Positions 38,801 to 47,925 of a stretch of 64,000 nucleotides of DNA are shown piece by piece (within the stretch, counting starts at the first letter, position 1; every line of letters starts with the position of its first letter). The notes below the pieces were generated by a model. The model was not told where the DNA came from. It saw only the letters and a program-made list of their open reading frames with translations, and ran no database searches. The position numbers were made by a program, and so were the translations under genes. The stretch is from an uncultured Alphaproteobacteria bacterium. Lineage in GTDB: Bacteria > Pseudomonadota > Alphaproteobacteria > Rs-D84. The stretch lies in the NCBI GenBank assembly GCA_946623825.1, contig CAMORN010000003.1, forward strand, positions 1 to 64,000, given 5' to 3'.

Positions 38801-41434
38801 ATGAAGAAAATTCTGTTTTTTATTATGATTTCTGCGTTCTGCATCATTGATGCGGAATCTGCTGTACGCACTGCAAATTCGCCATCTCGTGGAAAAACAA
38901 ACACTGTTTCAATAACACCAACCAAAACACGAACAAAAACATCTCGAAATGCGGTTAATACAACTGTGTCGGCACGCGCAGCAAAACCTGTCAGTGTATT
39001 GATACCAAAAACCAAAACTACAGCCACAAGAACAAGCGCACAACCAAGTAAAACAACACGCGTTGTATCTCGTGCAGCAGCAACCCAGACCGTTCAAAAA
39101 ACCGAAACAAAAACTGGCGCAGCATACGAACAATGTAAACAGGCATATTTTACCTGTATGGATCAATTCTGCCAGATGAAAAACGACAATTTCAGAAGAT
39201 GTTCTTGCAATGATCGTGTTTTTGATTTTCAAACTGTATCTGAGACATACCAACAGGTCAGCCAACGTTTAACTGAGTTTTCAGAAAATCTTGAAACAGT
39301 TGGTATGACCCGCGAACAAGCTTTAGCAATGAAAACTGCGTCTGAGGGCGAAGATGCCTTGACCGAAGACAAATCTGCATCAAAACAATTACTAAGCGCG
39401 ATTATGAATGCTATCAAGGGCGAAAAGGCATCTGTTGGCGGAAAATACAAAGATTTAAACAGCGTTTCTATGACAACCGATATGACAAATGCCTTTGGCA
39501 TGGAAGATTCTGGTCAAATTATCGCGTCTTATAATGGTTCAACTTTATACAAAGCGGTTTATCCAAATTGCAGAAATGCAGTCAGTGAAGATTGCAATTC
39601 TGCATCTTTGCAACGCGCAGTCAATGCTTATTTAATGGCAATCGAACAAGATTGTAATACCGTTGAATCTGCATTGGTAAAACAACAAAAAACATTGAAA
39701 GCGTCCACAAAGCAGAGCAGCGCAATGCTTGATTTAGCGCGAGTCGAAAACCATCAAAAACAAAACACCGATGATGTTGCAACATGTCTTGTTAATGTAG
39801 AACAGGCAATCCAGAACGAACAGGTTTGTGGTGCAAAATATCATAAATGTCTTGATTATGGACAATACATAGATGTAACAACCGGTGAACCTTTGATTGG
39901 GGTTGCTAACTTCTATAAATTAGCAGAAATATTGACATTTAAAAACACAGAAAATATAAAAGATCAAAAATTATCACAATTATCCAGCAATCGAAATTTT
40001 GTTCAATTCTTTGAAAACAAAACTAAAAAATTTGCCCAAGATGCTTTGAATAAATGTTCTGACAAGGCCGATGAAGTGTGGTCTCAATATCTGGACAGGG
40101 CATTGCTTGACATTTATTATTCCCAACAAGCCAGAGTTGAAGAAATTGAAAACAGTTGTATAAATCTGGTCAGTGCCTGTTATGAAAACCAACAATCTGC
40201 AATTGCAAGCGCCATGTCCGCATTAACAAATGAATCAAGCCTTAATTTAAAACCAGGTGTGATAGATTTAACGAAAAAAATGTGCGCAGATTATATAGAT
40301 TCTTGCGATAATATGTTCGCAGACAGCACCAGTGCAAACGGTATCGTAAAAAAATACCTTGCTAACAAAGATTTTACAGATTCTGTGTCTGCTTGTCGTT
40401 CAGTTGCGCAACAATGTTTTGATAAATTTGGCGGTACCGGTTATGAAAATTTCTATTATCCATACAGCGGATTATTTAAATCTGGTTCAGCAATAGATTG
40501 GTTCTCTTTATACGATTACAAAACAACAGACGGTTCGGAATATACCCGAATAACAGATGAATCTGACGATTCAAAAAGTAAGATTATTTCACCTTGTGCC
40601 CAAGAATTATCTGAGACAGAAGGTTGCAGTGACCCAGAAATTATTGAACGCGTATTTGGTGGGTTTGACAGATATACGGACGAAACCTCTACAAAAACAT
40701 ATAAATTTATTTCTGACAATGGAACAACCAACAATGATGATCGTCAGGCCAGAACCCGTGGCGTTGCCACAGAAATTTATTATAAAATTCTTGATAATTT
40801 ATCAACTCAATGTGATGCTTTGAATGGTTATTTTGTTGAACACCAATATATTGAACAATATGGATACAAACTTTCCGCTCCATGTCAAATGGATACAAAA
40901 ACAGACGGCGGTTTGTTCCAAATCAAAAAAGTTTACCAGCCAAACGCATTATCAACATTATACAGGTTAAGATATTCAGAAGATATATGTCCTGCAAATT
41001 ACAGCAGCAAAGTTGATGTGACTTCTTGGGGTGCCTGTTCATGTTGGGAAAATGGTGGATTGCGCAGCAGAAATGGTAGTTCTCAAATATGTCTGCCATT
41101 ATTGCCAATCGCTTCTGTAAGCGTCTATAGTGGTGCTGACCCAGCCTGTTCAGAAGCTTTGTTATCAAGAGAATTATCAAGCGACGAAACAATTATATCT
41201 TGGTGTCAAAATTCAACGATGTCTTCAACCGGTAAATTATGTCCATCAACCCTGACTGTATCAGACGATTCAACCGATTCGACCGATGATGATTCAAACG
41301 ATTCAACAGATAATCAAAAAGAAACACTGGAAGAAATACAGATCATTGAATTATCTGTTCCTAACCACAAGGCCACAAATACAACACCAACCGGTCGACA
41401 GTTAAAGTGTGCAAGAATAAAGTCTTCAATATAA
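38801..41434 (+). CDS. Large secreted Cys-rich protein of unknown function
   Basis: 877 aa; signal peptide MKKILFFIMISAFCIIDAESA; YEQCKQAYFTCMDQFCQMKNDNFRRCSCNDRVFDF; Asp/Ser/Thr-rich stretch near C-terminus. Confidence 0.82.
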   Translation: MKKILFFIMISAFCIIDAESAVRTANSPSRGKTNTVSITPTKTRTKTSRNAVNTTVSARAAKPVSVLIPKTKTTATRTSAQPSKTTRVVSRAAATQTVQKTETKTGAAYEQCKQAYFTCMDQFCQMKNDNFRRCSCNDRVFDFQTVSETYQQVSQRLTEFSENLETVGMTREQALAMKTASEGEDALTEDKSASKQLLSAIMNAIKGEKASVGGKYKDLNSVSMTTDMTNAFGMEDSGQIIASYNGSTLYKAVYPNCRNAVSEDCNSASLQRAVNAYLMAIEQDCNTVESALVKQQKTLKASTKQSSAMLDLARVENHQKQNTDDVATCLVNVEQAIQNEQVCGAKYHKCLDYGQYIDVTTGEPLIGVANFYKLAEILTFKNTENIKDQKLSQLSSNRNFVQFFENKTKKFAQDALNKCSDKADEVWSQYLDRALLDIYYSQQARVEEIENSCINLVSACYENQQSAIASAMSALTNESSLNLKPGVIDLTKKMCADYIDSCDNMFADSTSANGIVKKYLANKDFTDSVSACRSVAQQCFDKFGGTGYENFYYPYSGLFKSGSAIDWFSLYDYKTTDGSEYTRITDESDDSKSKIISPCAQELSETEGCSDPEIIERVFGGFDRYTDETSTKTYKFISDNGTTNNDDRQARTRGVATEIYYKILDNLSTQCDALNGYFVEHQYIEQYGYKLSAPCQMDTKTDGGLFQIKKVYQPNALSTLYRLRYSEDICPANYSSKVDVTSWGACSCWENGGLRSRNGSSQICLPLLPIASVSVYSGADPACSEALLSRELSSDETIISWCQNSTMSSTGKLCPSTLTVSDDSTDSTDDDSNDSTDNQKETLEEIQIIELSVPNHKATNTTPTGRQLKCARIKSSI

Positions 41435-41457
41435 GATAATAAAACTATTAAAAATTT

Positions 41458-42573
41458 TTATTTATGCAAAATATCTTTTGCAATTATAGAAGCAGGGTTT
41501 TCACCATGAATTCGCCACATACTGTCAGCTTGTTTTAATTCTTGAATCATATTTTTTCTTTCTGCAGGTAAGGTCAATTTCTGCAAATGTTCCATTATAT
41601 TTTCAGCGCTTACCTTGCGCCCCAATAATTCTGGATAAATTGTTTTATTCATTAAAATATTTACCAAAGATGCCCATTTAATCTTTAACAACAAATGCGC
41701 CAACATTACCGTCAAAATATTCATTTTATAAACAACGATTGTTGGTATGTGCATTATCGCCAATTCCGCAGACACAGTCCCACTGGCCACAATGGCAATA
41801 TAAGTATTTGCATAAACGCTATATCTTTGATTTGACGGAACAATTTTAGGTTTTACAGTCCAATTTTTCACATTATTTTTTACAAATTGTTCTGTTGTTT
41901 CAACCGTTGGAATAATAAATTTATAATCTTTATATCCGCATCTGACCAACATATCCACAGTTTTTTTGAATACAGGCAATAATTTTTTAACTTCGTTCAT
42001 ACGACTGCCCGGAACCAGTGTTATGATTTTATCTTTATTATTTTTGTCAGATTTGTATTTATCAAGACCGTCTGCAATTGGATGTCCAACCGCGACAGTT
42101 TTTAATCCGTATCTGGTAAAATAGGGCACTTCAAAATCAAAAAATGAATATAATTTATCAAATATCTTGGCATATTTTTTTGCACGCTTTTCACCCCAAG
42201 CCCAAACCTGAGGCGCAACCACATGATAAAATTTAGTTTTTTTCAGAATTTTTTTGTTTTTCACACCAGACACAACGGCTTTTGCAAACCCCGGTGAATC
42301 TATTGTTAATACAATGTCTGGTTTTTCAGATATAATCGCATCTATTGTTTGATTAATTCTGCGCTTTAATGTTTTTGCGTGGGCAATAACCTCTGTTATT
42401 CCCATGACGGACAAATCACCCATCGGAAATATAGATACAAGCCCATATTCAGCCATATTTTTACCACCGATACCAACAAACGATACACCTTTCATTTCGC
42501 GCATAATCTTTGCGCCCAAGACATCGCCTGATACTTCGCCAGCAATAATAAATATTTTCTTAGTGAGCGTCAT
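41458..42573 (-). CDS. lpxB: Lipid-A-disaccharide synthase
   Basis: KIFIIAGEVSGDVLGAKIMREMKG...VAPQVWAWGEKRAKKYAK...VPGSRMNEV; start at MTLTKK overlapping lpxA. Confidence 0.95.
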   Translation of the reverse strand: MTLTKKIFIIAGEVSGDVLGAKIMREMKGVSFVGIGGKNMAEYGLVSIFPMGDLSVMGITEVIAHAKTLKRRINQTIDAIISEKPDIVLTIDSPGFAKAVVSGVKNKKILKKTKFYHVVAPQVWAWGEKRAKKYAKIFDKLYSFFDFEVPYFTRYGLKTVAVGHPIADGLDKYKSDKNNKDKIITLVPGSRMNEVKKLLPVFKKTVDMLVRCGYKDYKFIIPTVETTEQFVKNNVKNWTVKPKIVPSNQRYSVYANTYIAIVASGTVSAELAIMHIPTIVVYKMNILTVMLAHLLLKIKWASLVNILMNKTIYPELLGRKVSAENIMEHLQKLTLPAERKNMIQELKQADSMWRIHGENPASIIAKDILHK

Positions 42574-43366
42574 TTTTAGCAGTTCCAATTCCACGTTTAG
42601 AACGATTTTCAATAAAATCTATTGCATCCATTGCATATTTGTTGTTTTTAACTTCCTTGCGAATCTTATTTAATCTGTCAGAAACAGTTCCTTCATCGCT
42701 ACCGAATACTGTGGAATATACAGAATGAATTGCATGCAAATCTTCATTTGTAAAACCGTGACGCATTAACCCAACACGATTGATTGTACGATATACCGCA
42801 CGTGTACCATCATAAATAGCATATGGTAAAACATCATTACCAACACCACTCATTCCGCCAATAAACGCGTTGCGTCCAATACGAGCAAATTGTAAAACCA
42901 TCACACCGCCAGACAATATTGCAAAATCTTCAACTTCTACATGGCCAGCAACCTGAACCAAATTTGACATAACTACGCTGTTTCCAATTTTACAATCGTG
43001 TCCAACATGCGCATTAACCATAATCTGACAATCATCGCCAATTTCTGTTCCATCTGATGCAGGTGTGCCAGAATGAATTGTTACATATTCACGAATACGG
43101 CATCTTTTACCGATACGCAAACCAGTCATAGCCGCTTCATCTTGCCATTTTAAATCTTGGCTCATTACACCCAACACAGCGAAAGGATACACAATAGAAT
43201 CATCACCGATAGATGTTTTTCCGCCAATAACCACATTGGAAACCAATTCCACACGGTCCCCCAAAACCACATTTGGTCCGATAATACAGAAAGGTCCGAT
43301 TTTACAGTCATTACCGATAACTGCACCCGGTTGAATAACTGCGCTTGGGTCAATAATAGTTGCCAT
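42560..43366 (-). CDS. lpxA: UDP-N-acetylglucosamine acyltransferase
   Basis: Left-handed beta-helix hexapeptides IDPSAVIQPGAVIGNDCKIGPFCIIGPNVVLGD; REYVTIHSGT. Confidence 0.95.
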   Translation of the reverse strand: MATIIDPSAVIQPGAVIGNDCKIGPFCIIGPNVVLGDRVELVSNVVIGGKTSIGDDSIVYPFAVLGVMSQDLKWQDEAAMTGLRIGKRCRIREYVTIHSGTPASDGTEIGDDCQIMVNAHVGHDCKIGNSVVMSNLVQVAGHVEVEDFAILSGGVMVLQFARIGRNAFIGGMSGVGNDVLPYAIYDGTRAVYRTINRVGLMRHGFTNEDLHAIHSVYSTVFGSDEGTVSDRLNKIRKEVKNNKYAMDAIDFIENRSKRGIGTAKNDAH

Positions 43367-43454
43367 TTTTTTATTCCATTTGTTTTATTTGTTAATTTTC
43401 TAATGGAATTTTATATTAAAAAGCTAAAAATTGTTATTCAATAAATATAACAAA

Positions 43455-44450
43455 TTATAACAAATCTGCGAAATCTTTAGGCTTTGCAAGATTTTGTAAA
43501 AATGTTAAATAAACGATGCCGATTGCAGAAACAACAGGGCAAACCAATATTATTCCAAAACATATAATAAACCACGCAAATGATTGTTTATACAAATCTT
43601 TTTTTATACCTTTGCTGTGATAAATATATAACATTTCGGACATCATGGTCGCAATCATTAACCCAATAAATACCGGTACAGATTCAGTCATAAAGAACAA
43701 AACCAATGCCAACAAAGACATAATTCTGAACAACCATTTTAATTTGATATATGCGCTTTCGTGAATTTTTTGACGCGCGTTTGTATATTTTGTCGCAAAA
43801 CAAGTTATCGCAAAAAATCCAGTTATCATCATAGCCAACACATGAATTGTTGTTAAATTGCCCAATTGACCAAATCTGAAAAATTCAGGTTGCATTAAAA
43901 CCGCAATCAACAAAACAGAAGAAACCATCACAGAATACGGAATCACAGATATATTTTTTCTTAAACGACTGCCCAATATAATTCCACATAAAACAGAGGC
44001 TACATTTAACAATATATTATACCAATGTGGCATTGCTGAAAATCCAGCACAAAACAACAGGGCAAATAACACCAACCATCTGTATTTATAATGTCTGATT
44101 TTTTCAATATAATTTAATTGTTTTCCGGTTTGAATAAACAATATTGTTAAACCAAATAATACAATACTCAAAACCACAGGCAATAAAGATATACCATCAC
44201 GTATTACCGCGTAATTTCCACCAAATAAAAGCACCCACAACAATACAATTCCAGACATCCAAAAGCCAATTTGGTTTTCAAGATTTTGTTCACCCCAACC
44301 AATCTTGGAAACAAAATCACGACCATACAAATAAACAATTAAAAATAAAGGAACAGATAAAATTCCTGATAAAAAGAAAAATGGCGCAACCAATGCAGAA
44401 TTATTAAAAGAACTGATTGCAGTCGATAATACAGAAAATTCATTAAACAT
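43455..44450 (-). CDS. Polytopic membrane protein of unknown function
   Basis: 331 aa, many hydrophobic TM segments. Confidence 0.7.
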   Translation of the reverse strand: MFNEFSVLSTAISSFNNSALVAPFFFLSGILSVPLFLIVYLYGRDFVSKIGWGEQNLENQIGFWMSGIVLLWVLLFGGNYAVIRDGISLLPVVLSIVLFGLTILFIQTGKQLNYIEKIRHYKYRWLVLFALLFCAGFSAMPHWYNILLNVASVLCGIILGSRLRKNISVIPYSVMVSSVLLIAVLMQPEFFRFGQLGNLTTIHVLAMMITGFFAITCFATKYTNARQKIHESAYIKLKWLFRIMSLLALVLFFMTESVPVFIGLMIATMMSEMLYIYHSKGIKKDLYKQSFAWFIICFGIILVCPVVSAIGIVYLTFLQNLAKPKDFADLL

Positions 44451-44488
44451 AAACTTGCCTTTTCATTTTGTTGAATTATTATATAGGT

Positions 44489-45175
44489 ATGTCAGAAAAA
44501 CAAGAAAAATTTACATTATTAAACGGAAAAGTTATTATGCACCGTGGCATATATAACCCGACAAGCGATGCTGTGTGGTTGGCTGCCTTTGTCCCAGATG
44601 GTGTAAAAACCGTATTGGATGTCGGAATTGGAACGGGCGGGGTGGCTTTGTGTGTACATGCGCACAACCCATCAGCAAAAATAACAGGTATCGATATTTC
44701 TGAAGAAATGTTAAATGATTGCCGTCAAAATATAGAATTAAATAATGCTGATATAGATTTAATAAATTCAGATATAAATACTTTTTCAACCGATAAAACA
44801 TTTGATTGCGTCGTCACAAATCCACCTTATTTCAATGGGACACCCGCAAAACATAATGCGCACCACAACGCAGATATTATAAATTGGGTCAAAAAAAGTG
44901 CGTCTAGGGTAAAACCAAGCGGTTATTTTTGTATAATATCTGACACATTAACAATTGATAAAATTATATCTGTTCTGAATGAAAAGCATTTTGGAAACAT
45001 ACAAATTTTTCCTTTGTTCGGTGCAAAAAATTCAGCTGAACGCGTTTTAATTCGCGCAAAACAGGGTGTAAAAACAGGAACAACCTTGTTTTCAGGAACA
45101 TCTATGAACAACGAAGCTATTTTGCGTGATGGCTTGACTATTGACTCTTTATTGTCTACACTAGGGACATTATGA
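44489..45175 (+). CDS. SAM-dependent methyltransferase, TrmN6/YfiC-like
   Basis: VLDVGIGTGGVALCVHAHNPSAKITGIDIS...DCVVTNPPYF. Confidence 0.85.
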   Translation: MSEKQEKFTLLNGKVIMHRGIYNPTSDAVWLAAFVPDGVKTVLDVGIGTGGVALCVHAHNPSAKITGIDISEEMLNDCRQNIELNNADIDLINSDINTFSTDKTFDCVVTNPPYFNGTPAKHNAHHNADIINWVKKSASRVKPSGYFCIISDTLTIDKIISVLNEKHFGNIQIFPLFGAKNSAERVLIRAKQGVKTGTTLFSGTSMNNEAILRDGLTIDSLLSTLGTL

Positions 45176-46458
45176 TAAGTTTTATCGCAAGATATTTTTC
45201 GTCCCTGTGGGAACTGATAACCGCGCCTTTTCGGGCTGTTTGGCGATTAATCACGAGATTATTTCCACCACGTGATTGCACATTAATGGACACAAACGAC
45301 GGGGAAGTTCACACCTATCAACAAAGCAGTTTTGTCCGTTTTACAAAATTTTGCATGGTATTTACCATGACAATTTGGGCTGCATGGGCAACATACATAT
45401 ATACTTATCACAGACCTTTATTACAAAAAAGAACCGCTCAATTGGAACAGGTTCGTACCCAACACAGTCGTCAAATGGCTGATTTAAAAATATATTTACA
45501 AAAATATAATGAATTGACTAAAAATCTGAATATAACAGATGATAAAATATTAAAGGCTGACAAATCTAAGTTATCAGACAAAGAAAAAGAAAATTTATTA
45601 AATACAAAATCTAAAATTTTGGGGGAACTTGATTTCTTGCAGACAAGAATTGCTGAAATGATGGAAGATGAACATTACACCCCAGAATTTGATAAAATGT
45701 CTGAAATTTCCGTAGAATTTGAATTGGTTCGCAACGAAAATAACACTTTGAAACAGCAAAACATTCAAATCATGGAAGAAATGAAAGAAATATCTGATGC
45801 AGACCAACAAATCACTGATTCTGTGTCAAAATTAGCATATGACAGTATTTCTGATTTACGCAAACAAATGAAACGCATAAATGCCAGCATTTCAAAACTT
45901 GGCTTGACTGAACAAGGCCTGATAGAAAAAGCAAACAAATATTCTTCCCAATATATTGGTTCTGAATTCGTACCAATTCAAATCAGCAAAAAAGCCAATC
46001 AAAAATATCAAAAACTGGCAAAAGAAATTGAACAATGGCATGGTCTGAAAAGGTTAACAGAAATATTACCTTTCGGTACACCGGTTGAAAAAACAATTGT
46101 CACATCTAATTATGGTATGCGCAAAGACCCATTTACAGGTAAAAACAAACACCACAAAGGTATAGATTTTGCGGGTAAAATCGGAACAGAATTATATGCT
46201 GTTGCACCGGGTCGCGTTGTTTCTGCTGGCGAAAGATCTGGGTACGGGACAACCGTTGAAATTGATCATGGACTTGGGTTCACCACATTATATGCGCATT
46301 TATCAAAAATTATGGTTTCGCGTGGTGATTGGGTTAGACCTGGTACAGTTGTTGGTTTGGGCGGTTCTTCTGGCCGTTCAACTGGGCCTCACCTCCATTA
46401 TGAAATCAGATACAAGGGGACACCATTTAATCCTATTAAATTTGTAAAAGAAAATTAA
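45172..46458 (+). CDS. M23 family metallopeptidase with coiled coil and TM
   Basis: KHHKGIDFAGKIGTELYAVAPGRVV...YGTTVEIDHGLGFTTLYAHLSKI...GRSTGPHLHYEIRYKG. Confidence 0.93.
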   Translation: MISFIARYFSSLWELITAPFRAVWRLITRLFPPRDCTLMDTNDGEVHTYQQSSFVRFTKFCMVFTMTIWAAWATYIYTYHRPLLQKRTAQLEQVRTQHSRQMADLKIYLQKYNELTKNLNITDDKILKADKSKLSDKEKENLLNTKSKILGELDFLQTRIAEMMEDEHYTPEFDKMSEISVEFELVRNENNTLKQQNIQIMEEMKEISDADQQITDSVSKLAYDSISDLRKQMKRINASISKLGLTEQGLIEKANKYSSQYIGSEFVPIQISKKANQKYQKLAKEIEQWHGLKRLTEILPFGTPVEKTIVTSNYGMRKDPFTGKNKHHKGIDFAGKIGTELYAVAPGRVVSAGERSGYGTTVEIDHGLGFTTLYAHLSKIMVSRGDWVRPGTVVGLGGSSGRSTGPHLHYEIRYKGTPFNPIKFVKEN

Positions 46459-46475
46459 AAAAAGGAAGGGAAAAT

Positions 46476-46841
46476 ATGCTGGCATTTACAAACGCAGATG
46501 AAAAACAATCACCAACAATTGTCGGGGCTGGCTGTGTGTTAAACGGCGATATAAAGACAGATCACACTGTGCAAATTCATGGTATTGTTAATGGCGACAT
46601 ATCTGCTACAACCGTTGTTATTGGGCGTGGTGGCAATGTTGTCGGCAATATAAATACAACAACTTTGTTTTTACACGGAAATTTAGAGGGCGATGCCACT
46701 GTGAATACCGCAAATGTTTTCGCAAACGCGACTATGAAGGGAACATTATTCTATAAAACATTGAACATCACGGGAAACACCGGTCTTGAATGCAAATTAT
46801 CAAAAGTACAAAAAGAAAAGGGCAAAAAAGATGACAAATAA
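46476..46841 (+). CDS. Bactofilin family polymer-forming protein
   Basis: PTIVGAGCVLNGDIKTDHTVQIHGIVNGDISATTVVIGRGGNVVGNINTTTLFLHGNLEGD. Confidence 0.88.
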   Translation: MLAFTNADEKQSPTIVGAGCVLNGDIKTDHTVQIHGIVNGDISATTVVIGRGGNVVGNINTTTLFLHGNLEGDATVNTANVFANATMKGTLFYKTLNITGNTGLECKLSKVQKEKGKKDDK

Positions 46842-47289
46842 AGAAATTTCACATGTCTATATTGCGTCTGACCATCGTGGGGTGGGGGTAAAATTATATT
46901 TGTATGAAATGTTAATGGCTGCTGGATATAATGTTGTAAATCTTGGGGTGGAAGATATGAATACACCTGTTGATTTTCCAGATGTTGCAGCAACATTGGC
47001 AGACGCAATGTTGGAAGATACTGAATCACGTGGAATTTTAATTTGTGGCACAGGTGCAGGTATGCAAATTGCTGCAAACAGATATAATCATTTACGCGCA
47101 TCTCGTTGCGACAGACCAAGTCAGGCACGTGATGACCGTTTCCATGATGATATAAATGTTTTGGCTTTGGCTGCAGACGATATTGATATAGAACAGGCTT
47201 TTTTGTGTGCTCAAGCTTTCCTTGAAAGCCCATTTGATAATTGTGAAAAACGCGTTCGCAGATTAAATAAATTAAATATCAAAAAATAA
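46831..47289 (+). CDS. rpiB: Ribose-5-phosphate isomerase B
   Basis: VYIASDHRGVGVKLYL...ILICGTGAGMQIAANRYNHLRASRC. Confidence 0.92.
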   Translation: MTNKEISHVYIASDHRGVGVKLYLYEMLMAAGYNVVNLGVEDMNTPVDFPDVAATLADAMLEDTESRGILICGTGAGMQIAANRYNHLRASRCDRPSQARDDRFHDDINVLALAADDIDIEQAFLCAQAFLESPFDNCEKRVRRLNKLNIKK

Positions 47290-47313
47290 AAAAACGCCGT
47301 TTGGCGTTTTTTT
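47288..47313. terminator. Bidirectional terminator
   Basis: aaaaaaacgccgtttggcgttttttt. Confidence 0.8.
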
Positions 47314-47794
47314 ATTTCACTTTGAAAAAATTCTTCATTAATTCGTGCCTTTGTGCATTGACATGCGGGTTATATTTAAAGAATTTATTAGACCCTGAAA
47401 TTACATGACCCGCAATACCTTCACCGCCAACTTCGCTTTCTGGAATTGTATTTTTCAATGATATATCTGGACGCTTGGCACATTTTTTCACCAATTCATG
47501 ATTACCGAATTTTTGCACATATGCACAAAACCCAGGAACAACATAATCATTATACAAAGTTTCCCAATTCAACACAGAACCATTATGTGCAGCACAACTA
47601 TCGCAACCAGATTTACGGTCTTTTACATCTGCGGAATAACAACCACACAAACCATTTTCAGGGTTTAACATATCGCAACGGATATCAGTCAAAAAAGTAT
47701 TACCTAATTTGTCTGTATATTTTACCAAACAACACAAACCACATCTTACACAGATGCTTTCCCATTGTGGTGAACCTGGTTCTATATTTGCCAT
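47312..47794 (-). CDS. YcgN-like (UPF0260) Cys-cluster protein
   Basis: CVRCGLCCLVKYTDKLGNTFLTDIRCDMLNPENGLCGCY...GCDSC. Confidence 0.8.
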   Translation of the reverse strand: MANIEPGSPQWESICVRCGLCCLVKYTDKLGNTFLTDIRCDMLNPENGLCGCYSADVKDRKSGCDSCAAHNGSVLNWETLYNDYVVPGFCAYVQKFGNHELVKKCAKRPDISLKNTIPESEVGGEGIAGHVISGSNKFFKYNPHVNAQRHELMKNFFKVK

Positions 47795-47925
47795 ATTAAC
47801 CCCTTTGTTATCTTACACACTATAATATAATACAAAATATTTATTTGTCAATATTTATTTTTATATAAAAATATCTGTCCCAAACCAGAACAGATACTTT
47901 TATATATACAAAAAAAGCAGGGCGA

